From Corynebacterium sp. NML140438 (GTDB lineage: Bacteria; Actinomycetota; Actinomycetes; Mycobacteriales; Mycobacteriaceae): a stretch of 64,000 nt of DNA. The position numbers and the translations under genes were made by a program. Below the pieces are notes generated by a model. It had not been told where the DNA came from and ran no database searches. It saw nothing but the letters and a program-made list of their open reading frames with translations. The first letter of the stretch is position 1; each line of letters starts with the position of its first letter. The stretch covers positions 248,001 through 312,000 of the forward strand of contig NZ_MLCQ01000017.1 of assembly GCF_001875725.1 (NCBI RefSeq). The letters run 5' to 3'. Below are positions 19,416 to 28,428 of this stretch, piece by piece.

Positions 19416-21197
19416 TTAGTTTTCGGCGATGAGCTGCTGCAGCTTCGCCACGACCTCACCTGCTGGGACCTCGAGGGTTTCGCCGCCGCGGATGCGCAGC
19501 TCGACAATGCCGTCGGCGAACGAGCGTCCAAGGATCACGAGGAATGGCATGCCGAGCAGCTCGGCATCCTTGAACTTTACGCCCGGGGAAACCTTTGGGC
19601 GGTCGTCGTACAGCACTTCAATGCCTTTGTCGCTGAGTTCCTGCACGAGGGCGTCGCCAGCTTCCATGGCTGCCTTGTCCTTGTTCGCAACTGCGACGTG
19701 GACCTGGTACGGCGCGATCGCGACTGGCCACACAAGGCCCTTCTCGTCGTGCTTCTGCTCCGCGACGACGGCCATCATGCGCGAGATGCCGATGCCGTAG
19801 GAGCCCATCGTCGGCACGGCGCGCTTGCCGTTTTCGTCAAGGATCTGCACGTCCATCGCTTCGGTGTACTTGCGTCCGAGTTGGAAGATGTGCCCCAGTT
19901 CAATGCCGCGGGCGAGTTCAACGGTGCCGTTGCCGGATGGCGAGGGGTCGCCTTCCTTGATTTCTGCGGCCTCGATGAACCCGTCGACGGTGAAGTCGCG
20001 GCCAGCAACGAGTCCGACGACGTGCTTCTGAGGAGCGTCGGCACCAGTGATCCACGCGGATCCTTCCACTACGCGCGGGTCCGCGAGGACACGCACGCCA
20101 TTGGCTTGCAGCGCGCGCGGGCCGACATAGCCCTTGACCAGGAAGTCGCTCTTTGCGAAGTCCTCGTCGCTGGCCAGCTCAAACGTCGCGGGTTCCAGCG
20201 ACGCTTCCAGGCGCTTCTCGTCCAGCTCGCGATCGCCCGGGATCACAATGCCGACCAGTTGCGGGCCGACCGGCTTACCGTTCTCGTCGAGCACGCGGGG
20301 GTCGTCGACCTTAATCATCATGCACTTCAGGGTATCGGAGGCATCGGCAGGGCGGCCGTCGATAAGCACTCCTGCCTCCTGTGCCCACTCCACGAGTGCC
20401 GCGATGGTCTCGGAAGCTGGTGTGTCGTGCTCGACGGCCTCCGGCAACCCCTCAATCGGGCGTGGTTCCGGCGCAACCGTGGTCACGGCCTCAACGTTGG
20501 CTGCGTAGTCCCCCGCGGTGGACACAGCGAAGGTGTCCTCGCCGTTCTCGGAGTACGCAAGGAACTCCTCGGATGCGGAGCCGCCCATCGCACCAGACGT
20601 GGCCTTGCAGATCTCGTAGCGGATGCCAACGCGGTTGAAGATGCGCTGGTAGGTCTCGCGGTGCTTGGCGTACGCGTTATCCAGGCCCTCGTCCGACATG
20701 TCGAAGGAGTAGGAGTCCTTCATCACGAACTCGCGGCCGCGCAAGATGCCGGCACGGGGGCGTGCTTCGTCGCGGTACTTGGTCTGGATTTGGTAGAGGG
20801 TGACCGGGAAGTCCTTGTAGGAGGAATACATGTCCTTGACTGCCGCGGTGAACATCTCTTCGTGGGTTGGGCCGAGCAGCATGTCGGCGCCCTTGCGGTC
20901 CTGCAGACGAAAGAGGTCGTCGCCGTATTCGGTCCAGCGGTTGGTCAGCTCGTATGGTTCGCGTGGCAGAAGTGCCGGGAACAACAGCTCTTGTGCGCCC
21001 ATAGCATCCATTTCTTCACGGACGATGCCTTCAATCTTGCGCAGGGTACGAAGCCCGAGTGGGAGCCAGTTGTAGACGCCCGGCGCGGCGCGGCGGACGT
21101 AGCCTGCTCGGACGAGCAGTTTGTGGCTTGGAACTTCGGCATCGGCTGGGTCTTCGCGCAGCGTGCGCAGGAAGAGCTCTGACAGGCGTGTAATCAT
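19416..21197 (-). CDS. proS: Prolyl-tRNA synthetase
   Basis: ProRS charges tRNA-Pro. This is the bacterial type with an editing insertion (593 residues). Visible are motif 1 ([26 protein letters not shown]), motif 2 ([27 protein letters not shown]), the INS domain at about residues 225-400, motif 3 ([17 protein letters not shown]) and the anticodon-binding C-terminus with [23 protein letters not shown]. The frame is open far upstream, but the ATG at 21197 is the conserved start ([16 protein letters not shown]). TAAGAT 7 bases ahead without Shine-Dalgarno suggests a leaderless mRNA. Confidence 0.98.
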   Translation of the reverse strand: MITRLSELFLRTLREDPADAEVPSHKLLVRAGYVRRAAPGVYNWLPLGLRTLRKIEGIVREEMDAMGAQELLFPALLPREPYELTNRWTEYGDDLFRLQDRKGADMLLGPTHEEMFTAAVKDMYSSYKDFPVTLYQIQTKYRDEARPRAGILRGREFVMKDSYSFDMSDEGLDNAYAKHRETYQRIFNRVGIRYEICKATSGAMGGSASEEFLAYSENGEDTFAVSTAGDYAANVEAVTTVAPEPRPIEGLPEAVEHDTPASETIAALVEWAQEAGVLIDGRPADASDTLKCMMIKVDDPRVLDENGKPVGPQLVGIVIPGDRELDEKRLEASLEPATFELASDEDFAKSDFLVKGYVGPRALQANGVRVLADPRVVEGSAWITGADAPQKHVVGLVAGRDFTVDGFIEAAEIKEGDPSPSGNGTVELARGIELGHIFQLGRKYTEAMDVQILDENGKRAVPTMGSYGIGISRMMAVVAEQKHDEKGLVWPVAIAPYQVHVAVANKDKAAMEAGDALVQELSDKGIEVLYDDRPKVSPGVKFKDAELLGMPFLVILGRSFADGIVELRIRGGETLEVPAGEVVAKLQQLIAEN

Positions 21198-21204
21198 GGG
21201 GCAT

Positions 21205-21220
21205 ATCTTAGCGCTAGGGT
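21205..21220. promoter_or_regulatory. Divergent leaderless -10 elements, proS / yaaA
   Basis: On minus TAAGAT (21210-21205) is 7 bases before the proS ATG. On plus TAGGGT (21215-21220) is 7 bases before the yaaA ATG. The start codons are only 30 bases apart and no Shine-Dalgarno sequence exists on either side. Confidence 0.65.
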
Positions 21221-21227
21221 GAGTTGC

Positions 21228-21950
21228 ATGTTGATCTTGCTCCCTCCTTCCGAGACGAAGGCGCCCGGCGGCGAGCGCGACGCCATGTCTGTCTCCTTCC
21301 CTGCCCTTGATTCGGTGCGCGTTTCGCTTTTCGACGACCTCTCCGCAATGGACGTGGACGAGATGATGGCGCTGTTGAAGATTCCGAAGACGAAGCGGGA
21401 GGAGGCGGTGGAGAATCAGTCGTTGCGTTCGGGCCCGGTGATGCCTGCGATTTATCGCTATACGGGGGTGTTGTATGACGCGCTGGATCCTGAGACGTTG
21501 CCGGATGAGGCGATTCGCCGTTTGGCGGTCGGCTCGGCGCTGTTTGGCGTTGTGCGTGCTGATGACATGATTCCGCGGTATCGCGTCTCTGCCTCGTCGA
21601 AGGTGCCTGCTGCGGATGGGTCCCTGCCGACGATGCGGGCACGTTGGGGATCGGCGGTATCCGAGGTGCTTGCGGGGGAGCCGTTCGTGGTGGATATGCG
21701 CTCTGGCGCGTACGAGAAGCTGGGGCCTGTCGATGGTGCGGTGACGGTGAGGGTGGAGTCCGTTGCCCCGGATGGGTCGCGCAAGGTGGTCAGTCACTTT
21801 AATAAGCACTACAAGGGGTTGCTGGCCAGGGCGCTGGCGCGGGGGCCGGAGGTCGCGTCGATAGACGAGGTCGCCGAAGTTGCCCGGGCCGCGGGCTATG
21901 TTGTCGAGGTGAATGGTTTGGTGCTGACGCTTGTGGTGGAGGGGACGTAG
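21228..21950 (+). CDS. yaaA: Peroxide stress protein YaaA (UPF0246)
   Basis: YaaA proteins protect against peroxide, in E. coli by limiting free iron, and bind DNA. The 240-residue protein has the family start [11 protein letters not shown] and the segments [27 protein letters not shown] and [15 protein letters not shown]. The ATG at 21228 is chosen over one three codons upstream because the former begins the conserved sequence and has a -10 hexamer 7 bases ahead. Its stop directly abuts the next start (TAGATG), so it heads a three-gene unit with the DUF1648 protein and the nuclease. Confidence 0.92.
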   Translation: MLILLPPSETKAPGGERDAMSVSFPALDSVRVSLFDDLSAMDVDEMMALLKIPKTKREEAVENQSLRSGPVMPAIYRYTGVLYDALDPETLPDEAIRRLAVGSALFGVVRADDMIPRYRVSASSKVPAADGSLPTMRARWGSAVSEVLAGEPFVVDMRSGAYEKLGPVDGAVTVRVESVAPDGSRKVVSHFNKHYKGLLARALARGPEVASIDEVAEVARAAGYVVEVNGLVLTLVVEGT

Positions 21951-22676
21951 ATGGGTGCGCAGGTGAACTGGAAACCGTGGGGCGTTGCTGCCATTGTGCT
22001 GCTAGCGCACGTGGCGCTGTTACTGCTGTACTGGGACAGTATTCCCGACCCTATTGCGGTGCATTTTGACGCGGTGGGGCAGGCGGATGGCTGGGAGCCG
22101 AAGACGCTGCTGCACGTGCTGATGATGCCGCTGTATTCAGCAGGAACTGCCCTGCTAATGTTTGCGTGCCTTCCTCCACGTGGGCTTGCACAGCCACAGC
22201 CGGTCCCTGGGAGTCCCTCCGTACCGTACTCGGTGAGTGTTGCGCAGCGGGTAGAACAGGTTGTGCACCTGACGTGGCGCTTCTTGGGATGGTTCGCGGT
22301 AGCGGTTGCTGTCGCGTTTCTCGTCAGCGACGTGACAACGCGCCTGCCAGCATTTGCGCACATGCAGTGGTTGGCCCCCGCTGTTTGGGTGGCGTTCACC
22401 ATCCTGGTTGTCGTCGGCAGTCTCGTGCTGATGGTGCGGCTGACGTCCTCGAAGAAGGTCGAGCCCGATGCGGAGGAGATTGCCCGCGCTGATGACGAAT
22501 TCTTCTTAGGCGTCTACAACGCCCCGAGCGATCCGATGGCCGCAATTTCAGTTCCGTCCCGGCCGACTCGCCTCATCATCAACCGTGGGCAGCAGTTGGG
22601 CAAACGGTACTTGGTACGGGTGCTGGCCGCTGTCGTGGTGTACACGCTCTTCACGGTGCTGGTGGCCATGCTATGA
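21951..22676 (+). CDS. DUF1648 membrane protein
   Basis: A 241-residue integral membrane protein with about four to five hydrophobic segments. It has the DUF1648 signature after the first segment: [22 protein letters not shown], matching the P-x-x-W/F-x-x-x-G-x-x-D-x-W pattern seen in sensor-like membrane proteins such as SdpI relatives. A cytoplasmic loop rich in charged residues (about 160-210) precedes the last segment. GGAGGGG precedes its ATG, which abuts the yaaA stop, and its own stop overlaps the next start by 4 bases (ATGA). Function unknown. Confidence 0.8.
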   Translation: MGAQVNWKPWGVAAIVLLAHVALLLLYWDSIPDPIAVHFDAVGQADGWEPKTLLHVLMMPLYSAGTALLMFACLPPRGLAQPQPVPGSPSVPYSVSVAQRVEQVVHLTWRFLGWFAVAVAVAFLVSDVTTRLPAFAHMQWLAPAVWVAFTILVVVGSLVLMVRLTSSKKVEPDAEEIARADDEFFLGVYNAPSDPMAAISVPSRPTRLIINRGQQLGKRYLVRVLAAVVVYTLFTVLVAML

Positions 22677-23368
22677 AAAAGGTGTTTGGGCTCCTCGCCG
22701 CCATTGTGCTGCTCGCTGCCGGTAGCTGGGTCTGGCAGCAGGTCGACGCCCCGGAGGCTGAGTTTCGCGTCGCACAGGTTGTTGACGGCGACACGATCGT
22801 TGTCGACGGCCCCGATGGGCAAGAGCGCGTTCGCCTGCTCGGGATTGATACTCCGGAGCGCGGCGAGTGCTTAGCTGACGACGCAACCCGGCGACTTGAG
22901 GAGCTCCTCCCCGAAGGCGCGGGTGTACGCCTCGAATACGACCAGGAGCGCACCGACCGCTACGGTCGCACGCTTGCCGGTGTGTTTCGCGACGGCCAAT
23001 TCGTCAACGCCGTGATGGTGTCCGAGGGGCTTGCCCGCGTCGTCGAGTACGCGCCGAACACGAAGTTCACGCAGCGTCTCGAGGCAGAGGCCGCACCCGC
23101 GGTGCGCGATTCCCTCGGCATCTACGGGCTGGGGTCCGAGTGCTGGTTTACCGAACCAACGCAACAGGTGACGTTGGAGATGCTCACCTCCGGCATCGAG
23201 GAACTCGAGCGCTCTCCCGGTGACCGCGGCCTTGCCGGCCGCTGCCAGCACTACGTCGACGCGCTGCGCGACAGCGTGAAGCGCACCCGAAACTTCACGT
23301 TCCGCGAGCCCGCCATGGAGTACCTCGACGAGCAGCAGCGTCTTATCGACGAGCTGTCAGCACCGTAA
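22673..23368 (+). CDS. Secreted or anchored staphylococcal-nuclease-type nuclease
   Basis: This 231-residue protein starts with a hydrophobic segment (residues 4-20) that should anchor or export it. The thermonuclease fold follows, with VVDGDTIVV, RLLGIDTPERGEC (Arg and Glu of the active site) and RTDRYGRTLAG (second Arg), the key residues of calcium-dependent nucleases. The C-terminal 90 residues beyond the nuclease fold are helical and unassigned. It overlaps the DUF1648 gene by 4 bases and its end overlaps the converging methyltransferase gene by 26 bases. Confidence 0.88.
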   Translation: MKKVFGLLAAIVLLAAGSWVWQQVDAPEAEFRVAQVVDGDTIVVDGPDGQERVRLLGIDTPERGECLADDATRRLEELLPEGAGVRLEYDQERTDRYGRTLAGVFRDGQFVNAVMVSEGLARVVEYAPNTKFTQRLEAEAAPAVRDSLGIYGLGSECWFTEPTQQVTLEMLTSGIEELERSPGDRGLAGRCQHYVDALRDSVKRTRNFTFREPAMEYLDEQQRLIDELSAP

Positions 23369-24317
23369 ACTTCGAGTTCCTCGCCACCTGCTCCACCTGT
23401 GCAAAACGTTTCGCGACCTGGGCACGGTACGGCAGGTGCGAGTTGAACACCACGAAGAGCTGACCGTCCGGCTTGAGTAGGCGACGCGATGCGTCCAGCA
23501 GGTGTTCCACCAGCGTCGTGTCCACGGTCGTGCCCGCGTGAAAGGGCGGGTTGAGCGCCACGGTGTCGAAGGAGGCGTCGGCAAACTTGCTTCCGGCATC
23601 ATCCCAGGTCGCGTCAATACCGATCGCGCGGGCCGAAAGCACCGCGTCCGCGTCAGCATCCGTGGCACACACCTCCCCCTCAAGCCCCTTCGAAACAGCC
23701 CCATTGCCGCAACCGAGGTCCAATAGCGCGCCGGGTGTGTCCGGAAGGCACGAGCGCAGCAATTGCCCGCCGTAATCTGCCCGCGCACCCGCGAAGACGC
23801 CTCCGATAGCGACGAACCCGTTTTCTTCGATCGGCGCGAAGGACACAGGCTTTGGGCCACGCGCCGCGAGGCAGCGGAATTTACCTCTACCCCGCGTGGC
23901 GTGCACCTCGACGAAGGACTGCTCCAACACGCCGTTCATGGTGCGACTCAGGTGTTTGTTGTTCGCCCCCAACACGACGTCCGCCTGCGTGAACCCTGCA
24001 CCCGCGATACTTCGCGCAACGTAGTCGAGCCTCGCAAGGGACTTCGGCATCTCCCCCAACGCAACGCACGAACCGGACAACCCCGCCAGGTACTCGTCGA
24101 GGCGCTGATCGCCGACGACCTCTGCGCCCAACGCTGCTGCTTGCTGGCAGCGGGAGTAGTCCGTGTCCGCGACGACCACGCGCTTCCCGCTTTCCACACC
24201 GGCACGCACAAGCGCCCCGGTCGGGTCGTTGCACACGATGAGCATGTCGGCTGACCCGAACCCCTCGAATTCACTCGCCTGCTCCCAGATCAGCCGGTCA
24301 AGCGCGCGCACGGCCAC
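23343..24317 (-). CDS. Class I methyltransferase, RsmC/RlmG-like
   Basis: The 324-residue protein has two halves, as in rRNA guanine-N2 methyltransferases. The N-terminal half is a degenerate methyltransferase-like domain. The C-terminal half has the SAM-binding motif LLDLGCGNGAVSKGL (about residues 195-209) and the catalytic VALNPPFHAG motif (NPPF), typical of N6-adenine or N2-guanine methylation. A 16S or 23S rRNA guanine is the likely target, but which one cannot be told. The last 26 bases overlap the nuclease gene on the other strand. Confidence 0.85.
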   Translation of the reverse strand: MAVRALDRLIWEQASEFEGFGSADMLIVCNDPTGALVRAGVESGKRVVVADTDYSRCQQAAALGAEVVGDQRLDEYLAGLSGSCVALGEMPKSLARLDYVARSIAGAGFTQADVVLGANNKHLSRTMNGVLEQSFVEVHATRGRGKFRCLAARGPKPVSFAPIEENGFVAIGGVFAGARADYGGQLLRSCLPDTPGALLDLGCGNGAVSKGLEGEVCATDADADAVLSARAIGIDATWDDAGSKFADASFDTVALNPPFHAGTTVDTTLVEHLLDASRRLLKPDGQLFVVFNSHLPYRAQVAKRFAQVEQVARNSKFTVLTARR

Positions 24318-24386
24318 TTACCTCCCACTGCGTCAACACCAGATACTGCTGCATGTTCTCTCCTTTTGCTCCTTGCTCAGACAGTT

Positions 24387-24392
24387 TAGGCT
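24387..24392 (+). promoter_or_regulatory. Leaderless -10 element of selO
   Basis: TAGGCT lies 6 bases before the selO ATG at 24399, and there is no Shine-Dalgarno sequence. Confidence 0.55.
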
Positions 24393-24398
24393 GTTGGC

Positions 24399-25607
24399 AT
24401 GCATTACCCTGAGCTCCACCACCACTTTGCGGAGGCACTCCCGGACATGGTCGCCCCCGTGGCGCCCACGCACTTCCCCAACGCCAAGGTGAGCTACCTC
24501 AACGAGTCAGTCGCGTCCGAGCTCGACCTCGACACGGAGTGGCTTCGCAGTGATGAGGGTATCGCCTGGATGTGCGGTGCCACGGGCGGGGTGGCAACGG
24601 CCTACGCCGGCCACCAATTCGGCTCGTTCGTGCCCCTGCTTGGCGACGGCCGCGCCACCCTCCTCGGCAACCGCAACGGCTACGAGATCCAGCTCAAGGG
24701 AAACGCGCGCACCCCTTTCTCTCGCCCAGGCTCCGACGGGAAAGGCCCCCTGACCGCGATGCTGCGCGAGTACCTGGTCTCGGAACATATGCACGCGATC
24801 GGTGTTCCAACCACACGCGCGCTGGCCGTCATCAGCACAGGGGAGACGATCATGCGCAGCAGCGGTCCCGTCCCAGCGGGCATCGTGGTCCGTGTGGCGC
24901 GCTCCCACCTGCGCGTTGGCTCGGTGCAATACGCAGCAACCCAGTCCCATGAGCTCTTGGAGGCCGTCGTGCACGCCGCGGGTTTCGATGCTGCGGAAAG
25001 GCTGCTGGAGGTGGTCGTCGACAAGCAGCTTGACCTGGTTGCGCGGTGGATGCGCTACGGGTTCGTACACGGCGTCATGAACACGGACAATACCGCGCTC
25101 AGTGGCGAAACCATCGACTACGGACCCTGCGCCTTCACCCAGGCGTTTGAACCGCATGCGTGTTTCTCATCCATCGATCGGAATAGGCGCTACTGCTTCG
25201 GAGCCCAGCCCAACGTGATCGCATGGAACCTAGTCCGCCTCGCGGAAGCACTGCTCCCTCTGATGCCGGAGTCAGGCGCCAACGAGATCCTTGCCACCAT
25301 CCCTGAGCGCTGGGAGAGCGCCACCAAGCGTTGGTTCGGGCCGAACGGCCTCGATGCAGTAGTAGGTGTCGACGACCTCGCCGCTTACAACCGCGAACAC
25401 GGCATCAACGGGCGCCCGGGTCCGCTGTACATGCCGAGGAACTTCGCGCTCCAAGAGGCACTCGACGCGGTCGAGCACGATGGCGACTACAGACTGTTGA
25501 CCGCTTTGCTCCAGGCAGTCACCCACCCATACGACGCGGATGCCGGGGAGCCGTGGATGCTCGAGAAGGAACCTGACGGCGCATTCACGACGTTCTGCGG
25601 AACATAA
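24399..25607 (+). CDS. selO: Protein adenylyltransferase SelO (short form)
   Basis: SelO is a pseudokinase-fold enzyme that transfers AMP to Ser, Thr or Tyr of redox proteins. The 402-residue protein has the YAGHQFG segment, GNRNGYEIQLKGNARTPFSR with the active-site Lys100, the GPLTAMLREYLVSEHMHAIGVPTTRAL helix, the catalytic FVHGVMNTDN (about 222-231) and the metal-binding DYGPCAF (240-246). It ends with the family's FCGT. Relatives are usually about 480 residues; here the helical region between the AEALLPLMPE helix and the MPRNFALQEAL motif is reduced to about 55 residues. The active site looks complete, so it is probably functional. Confidence 0.9.
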   Translation: MHYPELHHHFAEALPDMVAPVAPTHFPNAKVSYLNESVASELDLDTEWLRSDEGIAWMCGATGGVATAYAGHQFGSFVPLLGDGRATLLGNRNGYEIQLKGNARTPFSRPGSDGKGPLTAMLREYLVSEHMHAIGVPTTRALAVISTGETIMRSSGPVPAGIVVRVARSHLRVGSVQYAATQSHELLEAVVHAAGFDAAERLLEVVVDKQLDLVARWMRYGFVHGVMNTDNTALSGETIDYGPCAFTQAFEPHACFSSIDRNRRYCFGAQPNVIAWNLVRLAEALLPLMPESGANEILATIPERWESATKRWFGPNGLDAVVGVDDLAAYNREHGINGRPGPLYMPRNFALQEALDAVEHDGDYRLLTALLQAVTHPYDADAGEPWMLEKEPDGAFTTFCGT

Positions 25608-25610
25608 AAA

Positions 25611-25646
25611 GCCACACGGCTCCGGTACAACCCGAAACCGTGTGGC
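25611..25646 (-). terminator. Terminator of mqo (between selO and mqo)
   Basis: GCCACACGG at 25611-25619 pairs with CCGTGTGGC at 25638-25646. On minus it ends in a TTTTT run at 25610-25606, just past the mqo stop (25666). On plus no U-run follows, so it is mainly an mqo terminator. Confidence 0.75.
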
Positions 25647-25665
25647 CAAAACTTTCAAGCGGCTA

Positions 25666-27162
25666 CTACGCCTGCAGGCCGAGCGTCCTTTGCGTCCACT
25701 CCCACTGCTTCTCGTACGCCGCCTTGTCATCGCGCAGCGATACACCATAGGTCGGGAACATTTCGTGCAGCTTGTCGCCCCAAGAGACCATACGCTCGCC
25801 GAAGCAGCGCTCCAGCAGCTCAATCATCGCAGCCGGGGTAATCGATGCACCCGGCGACGCACCCAGGATGCCCGCGATCGTGCCGTCCTGGTCGTTGACC
25901 AGCGCGGTACCGAACTCAAGGGAACCGAACTTCGGCGCGCGTGCTGGCTTAATCACCTGGACACGCTGGCCAGCAACTGCAACATCCCAGTCAGCCGGGT
26001 TGACCTCCGGGTAGTACTGGCGCAGCACGTCGATCTTGCCGTCGAAGTCGCGGAAGACTTCCTCCACCAGGTACTTCACCAGGCCGATGTTTGAGGCCGC
26101 AACACCGAGGTAAGAAGGAATGTTGTCAGGGCGAATCGACTTGAACAGGTCCAGGTAGGAACCCTTCTTCAAGAACTTCGGGCTCCAACCGCCGTAGGGG
26201 CCGAACAGCAGGGACTGTTCGCCGTCAATGACACGAAGGTCAAGGTGCGGCACAGACATTGGAGGTGCGCCAACCTTTGCCTTGCCGTATACCTTGGCCT
26301 GGTGCTGCGCGACGAGCTCCTGGTTGTTGGTTCGCAGCCACATGCCGGAAATCGGGAACCCCGCGTAGCCGTGCACTTCCGGCACGCCTGCCTTACGCAG
26401 CAGGTCGAGGGCGTAGCCGCCTGCACCTACGAACACGAAGCGTGCACGTGCAACATGCTTATCGCCAGTGCGAACGTTGCGGACGGTGACGTTCCACAGC
26501 TTGCCCTCACGCTTTAGGTTGAGCACCTCGTGCCCGTAGTGGATCTGGGTGCCAGCCTTTTCCGAGGCGTCGAAGAACTGACGGGTTAGCGCCCCATAGT
26601 TAATGTCAGTGCCAGCATCCATCCATGAAATCGCGACTGGCTCAGCACCAAAATCACGGCCCCTCGCCATCAGTGGCAGCTTCTCGGCAAACGTGGACTC
26701 CTCCGCTGAAAACTCCATGCCCGGGAACATGTGGTTCGCCGACAGCGCCTCGTAGCGGCGACGCAGATAATCAATCTGGTCCTGCCCTTGTGCGAACGAA
26801 ACATGTGGCACTGGGTGAATGAACTCGCTCGGATCCCCCAGCTTGCCGTTCTCAATCTGATGAGACCAGAACTGGCGCGCAGTCTGGAACTTCTCATTAA
26901 TCGCGAGCGCCTTCGTGATCTGAATCTGCCCATTCTTTTCAGGCGTGTAGTTCAACTCACACAGCGCAGAGTGCCCGGTACCCGCATTGTTCAGTGGGTA
27001 GGAAGATTCCTGCGCTGGCCCCTCGAGTCGTTCATACACCGCTTGGGTCCACTCCGGCTCAAGCTCCCGAATCATTGCTCCCAGCGTGGCACTCATAATT
27101 CCGGCGCCGATATGCAGTACGTCAACCTCATCAACGTACTGGATGTTGCCCGTGTCAGACAT
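25666..27162 (-). CDS. mqo: Malate:quinone oxidoreductase
   Basis: Mqo oxidises malate to oxaloacetate at the membrane and passes electrons to menaquinone; it is the main malate-oxidising enzyme in corynebacteria. The 498-residue FAD protein has the dinucleotide-binding start VDVLHIGAGIMSATLGAMI, ERLEGPAQESSYPLNNAGTGHSALCELNY and the C-terminal GILGASPGASITPAAMIELLERCF segment. The ATG at 27162 starts the conserved MSDTGNIQYVDEVDVL sequence; GAGGG is about 10 bases ahead. It is divergent from the alpha/beta hydrolase gene over a 258-base gap that must hold both promoters. Confidence 0.98.
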   Translation of the reverse strand: MSDTGNIQYVDEVDVLHIGAGIMSATLGAMIRELEPEWTQAVYERLEGPAQESSYPLNNAGTGHSALCELNYTPEKNGQIQITKALAINEKFQTARQFWSHQIENGKLGDPSEFIHPVPHVSFAQGQDQIDYLRRRYEALSANHMFPGMEFSAEESTFAEKLPLMARGRDFGAEPVAISWMDAGTDINYGALTRQFFDASEKAGTQIHYGHEVLNLKREGKLWNVTVRNVRTGDKHVARARFVFVGAGGYALDLLRKAGVPEVHGYAGFPISGMWLRTNNQELVAQHQAKVYGKAKVGAPPMSVPHLDLRVIDGEQSLLFGPYGGWSPKFLKKGSYLDLFKSIRPDNIPSYLGVAASNIGLVKYLVEEVFRDFDGKIDVLRQYYPEVNPADWDVAVAGQRVQVIKPARAPKFGSLEFGTALVNDQDGTIAGILGASPGASITPAAMIELLERCFGERMVSWGDKLHEMFPTYGVSLRDDKAAYEKQWEWTQRTLGLQA

Positions 27163-27420
27163 TCGTATTATTCCCTCTTCGATCCATATCGTTGTACGAG
27201 TGCAACGCACACCTCAAGCAGGTGCGTGACCTCTCAAACCATACGCTTGGTAGCTGAACGGTTTCCACCTTACGTTACCCCTTGAGCCCACATTTTGTTT
27301 CTGGTTTATTTGTGCAGTCTCAACACCCCTACACCCGCCCCCACCCCCTGGGCCAAATGTCGAATGCGGCGGTAGGGATCGAGCCAAGCAAGTTTTCGGC
27401 CAGTCCGTTACCATTCCTAC
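27163..27420. promoter_or_regulatory. Divergent promoter region mqo / hydrolase-mtr
   Basis: No gene is seen in these 258 bases. On plus, TACCAT at 27409-27414 is 6 bases before the hydrolase ATG (leaderless-type). On minus, TATGGT near 27240 is a possible mqo -10, giving a leader of about 80 bases that contains an imperfect CACCT/AGGTG stem around 27210-27225. An AT-rich tract (ATTTTGTTTCTGGTTTATTTG, about 27292-27312) could carry regulator sites, but I recognise none. Confidence 0.45.
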
Positions 27421-28425
27421 ATGGCCAAAACTAGCAACAACCACTGGCAACCGGATGTCTTGGGGGAAGGATTTGAGCAGCTGACGCTCCCCCTTGGAGA
27501 AGACCCAGATACCCACCAGCCGGTCGTCGCAACCCTTGTACGAATGAGCCCACCGCCACCACCGAAACCTGAACAACCAGCTTTGCTGTGGATTCACGGC
27601 ATGTCCGATTACTTTTTCCAGGATCATGTGGCCGAACACTTCCACGAACAGGGTTATCCATTTTATGCACTCGACCTTCGCCGCTGCGGGCGCTCACGGC
27701 AGCGAGGTGAGCGCTGGCATTACACCCGGGACATGTCCCACTACTTCCCTGAGATTACGAAGGCGGTGCAGTACGTAGCCCAGGAACACGACCAGGTGGT
27801 ACTCCTCGCGCACTCAACGGGCGGGCTCATCGCACCGCTGTGGGCGGATGAGATGCGCCGCAACAACCTGGAAGTCCACAGGCTTGTCGCTGGCATCATC
27901 CTGAACAGCCCGTGGCTGGACCTTCAATTCCCGAAAGCGCTGACGACAGTGCTTAAACCGGTCGTTAATACTCTTGGCCGAGTGGTCCCACTGCTCCCCC
28001 TTCCAGGAGGAAGTCTTACTGCCTACGGTAAATCTCTCCACTACGAGGATCATGGTTCATGGTCCTTCAACAAACAGTGGAAACCGATCTCTGGGCATCG
28101 GAAGTATTTCGGCTGGATGCGCGCTGTAATCCAGGCGCAGGCAAAAATTCACTCGGGGACGATAAACGCAGGTGTTCCAACGCTGGTCCTGCATTCCTCG
28201 CATTCTTTTTTGAAAGACGAGTACACCCCGGCCGCCGATACTGCGGACACGATCCTGGACGTCGACCAGATCAGTTACTGGGCGCCCCACGTTGCCGACG
28301 ACACCACCACCGTCGCCATCGATGGCGCCCGCCACGACGTCTTTCTTTCCGAGCCTTATTCGCGCACTGCCGCCTACCGCGCTTCCATCCAGTGGCTGCA
28401 GACCCTCACAACACCTAAGGAGTAA
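27421..28425 (+). CDS. Alpha/beta hydrolase (serine aminopeptidase S33 type)
   Basis: The 334-residue protein has the alpha/beta hydrolase order: oxyanion strand PALLWIHGMSDYFFQDHVAEHF, DLRRCGRS, the nucleophile elbow LLAHSTGGLI (Ser about 125), an acid in the late LKDEYTPAADTADTILDVDQ region, and the catalytic histidine in IDGARHDVFLS. The sequence most resembles monoglyceride lipase and lysophospholipase relatives; the substrate is unknown. Its stop is 3 bases before mtr and CCTAAGGAGTAACCA supplies the mtr Shine-Dalgarno sequence, so the two are co-transcribed. The same pair is conserved in other mycothiol producers. Confidence 0.88.
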   Translation: MAKTSNNHWQPDVLGEGFEQLTLPLGEDPDTHQPVVATLVRMSPPPPPKPEQPALLWIHGMSDYFFQDHVAEHFHEQGYPFYALDLRRCGRSRQRGERWHYTRDMSHYFPEITKAVQYVAQEHDQVVLLAHSTGGLIAPLWADEMRRNNLEVHRLVAGIILNSPWLDLQFPKALTTVLKPVVNTLGRVVPLLPLPGGSLTAYGKSLHYEDHGSWSFNKQWKPISGHRKYFGWMRAVIQAQAKIHSGTINAGVPTLVLHSSHSFLKDEYTPAADTADTILDVDQISYWAPHVADDTTTVAIDGARHDVFLSEPYSRTAAYRASIQWLQTLTTPKE

Positions 28426-28428
28426 CCA

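Noticed and set aside
21198..21809. N-terminal extension of about 200 codons on the proS frame
   Set aside because: The extension is Arg/His-rich shadow sequence of the yaaA gene on the other strand; the conserved ProRS start and a -10 hexamer are at 21197-21210.
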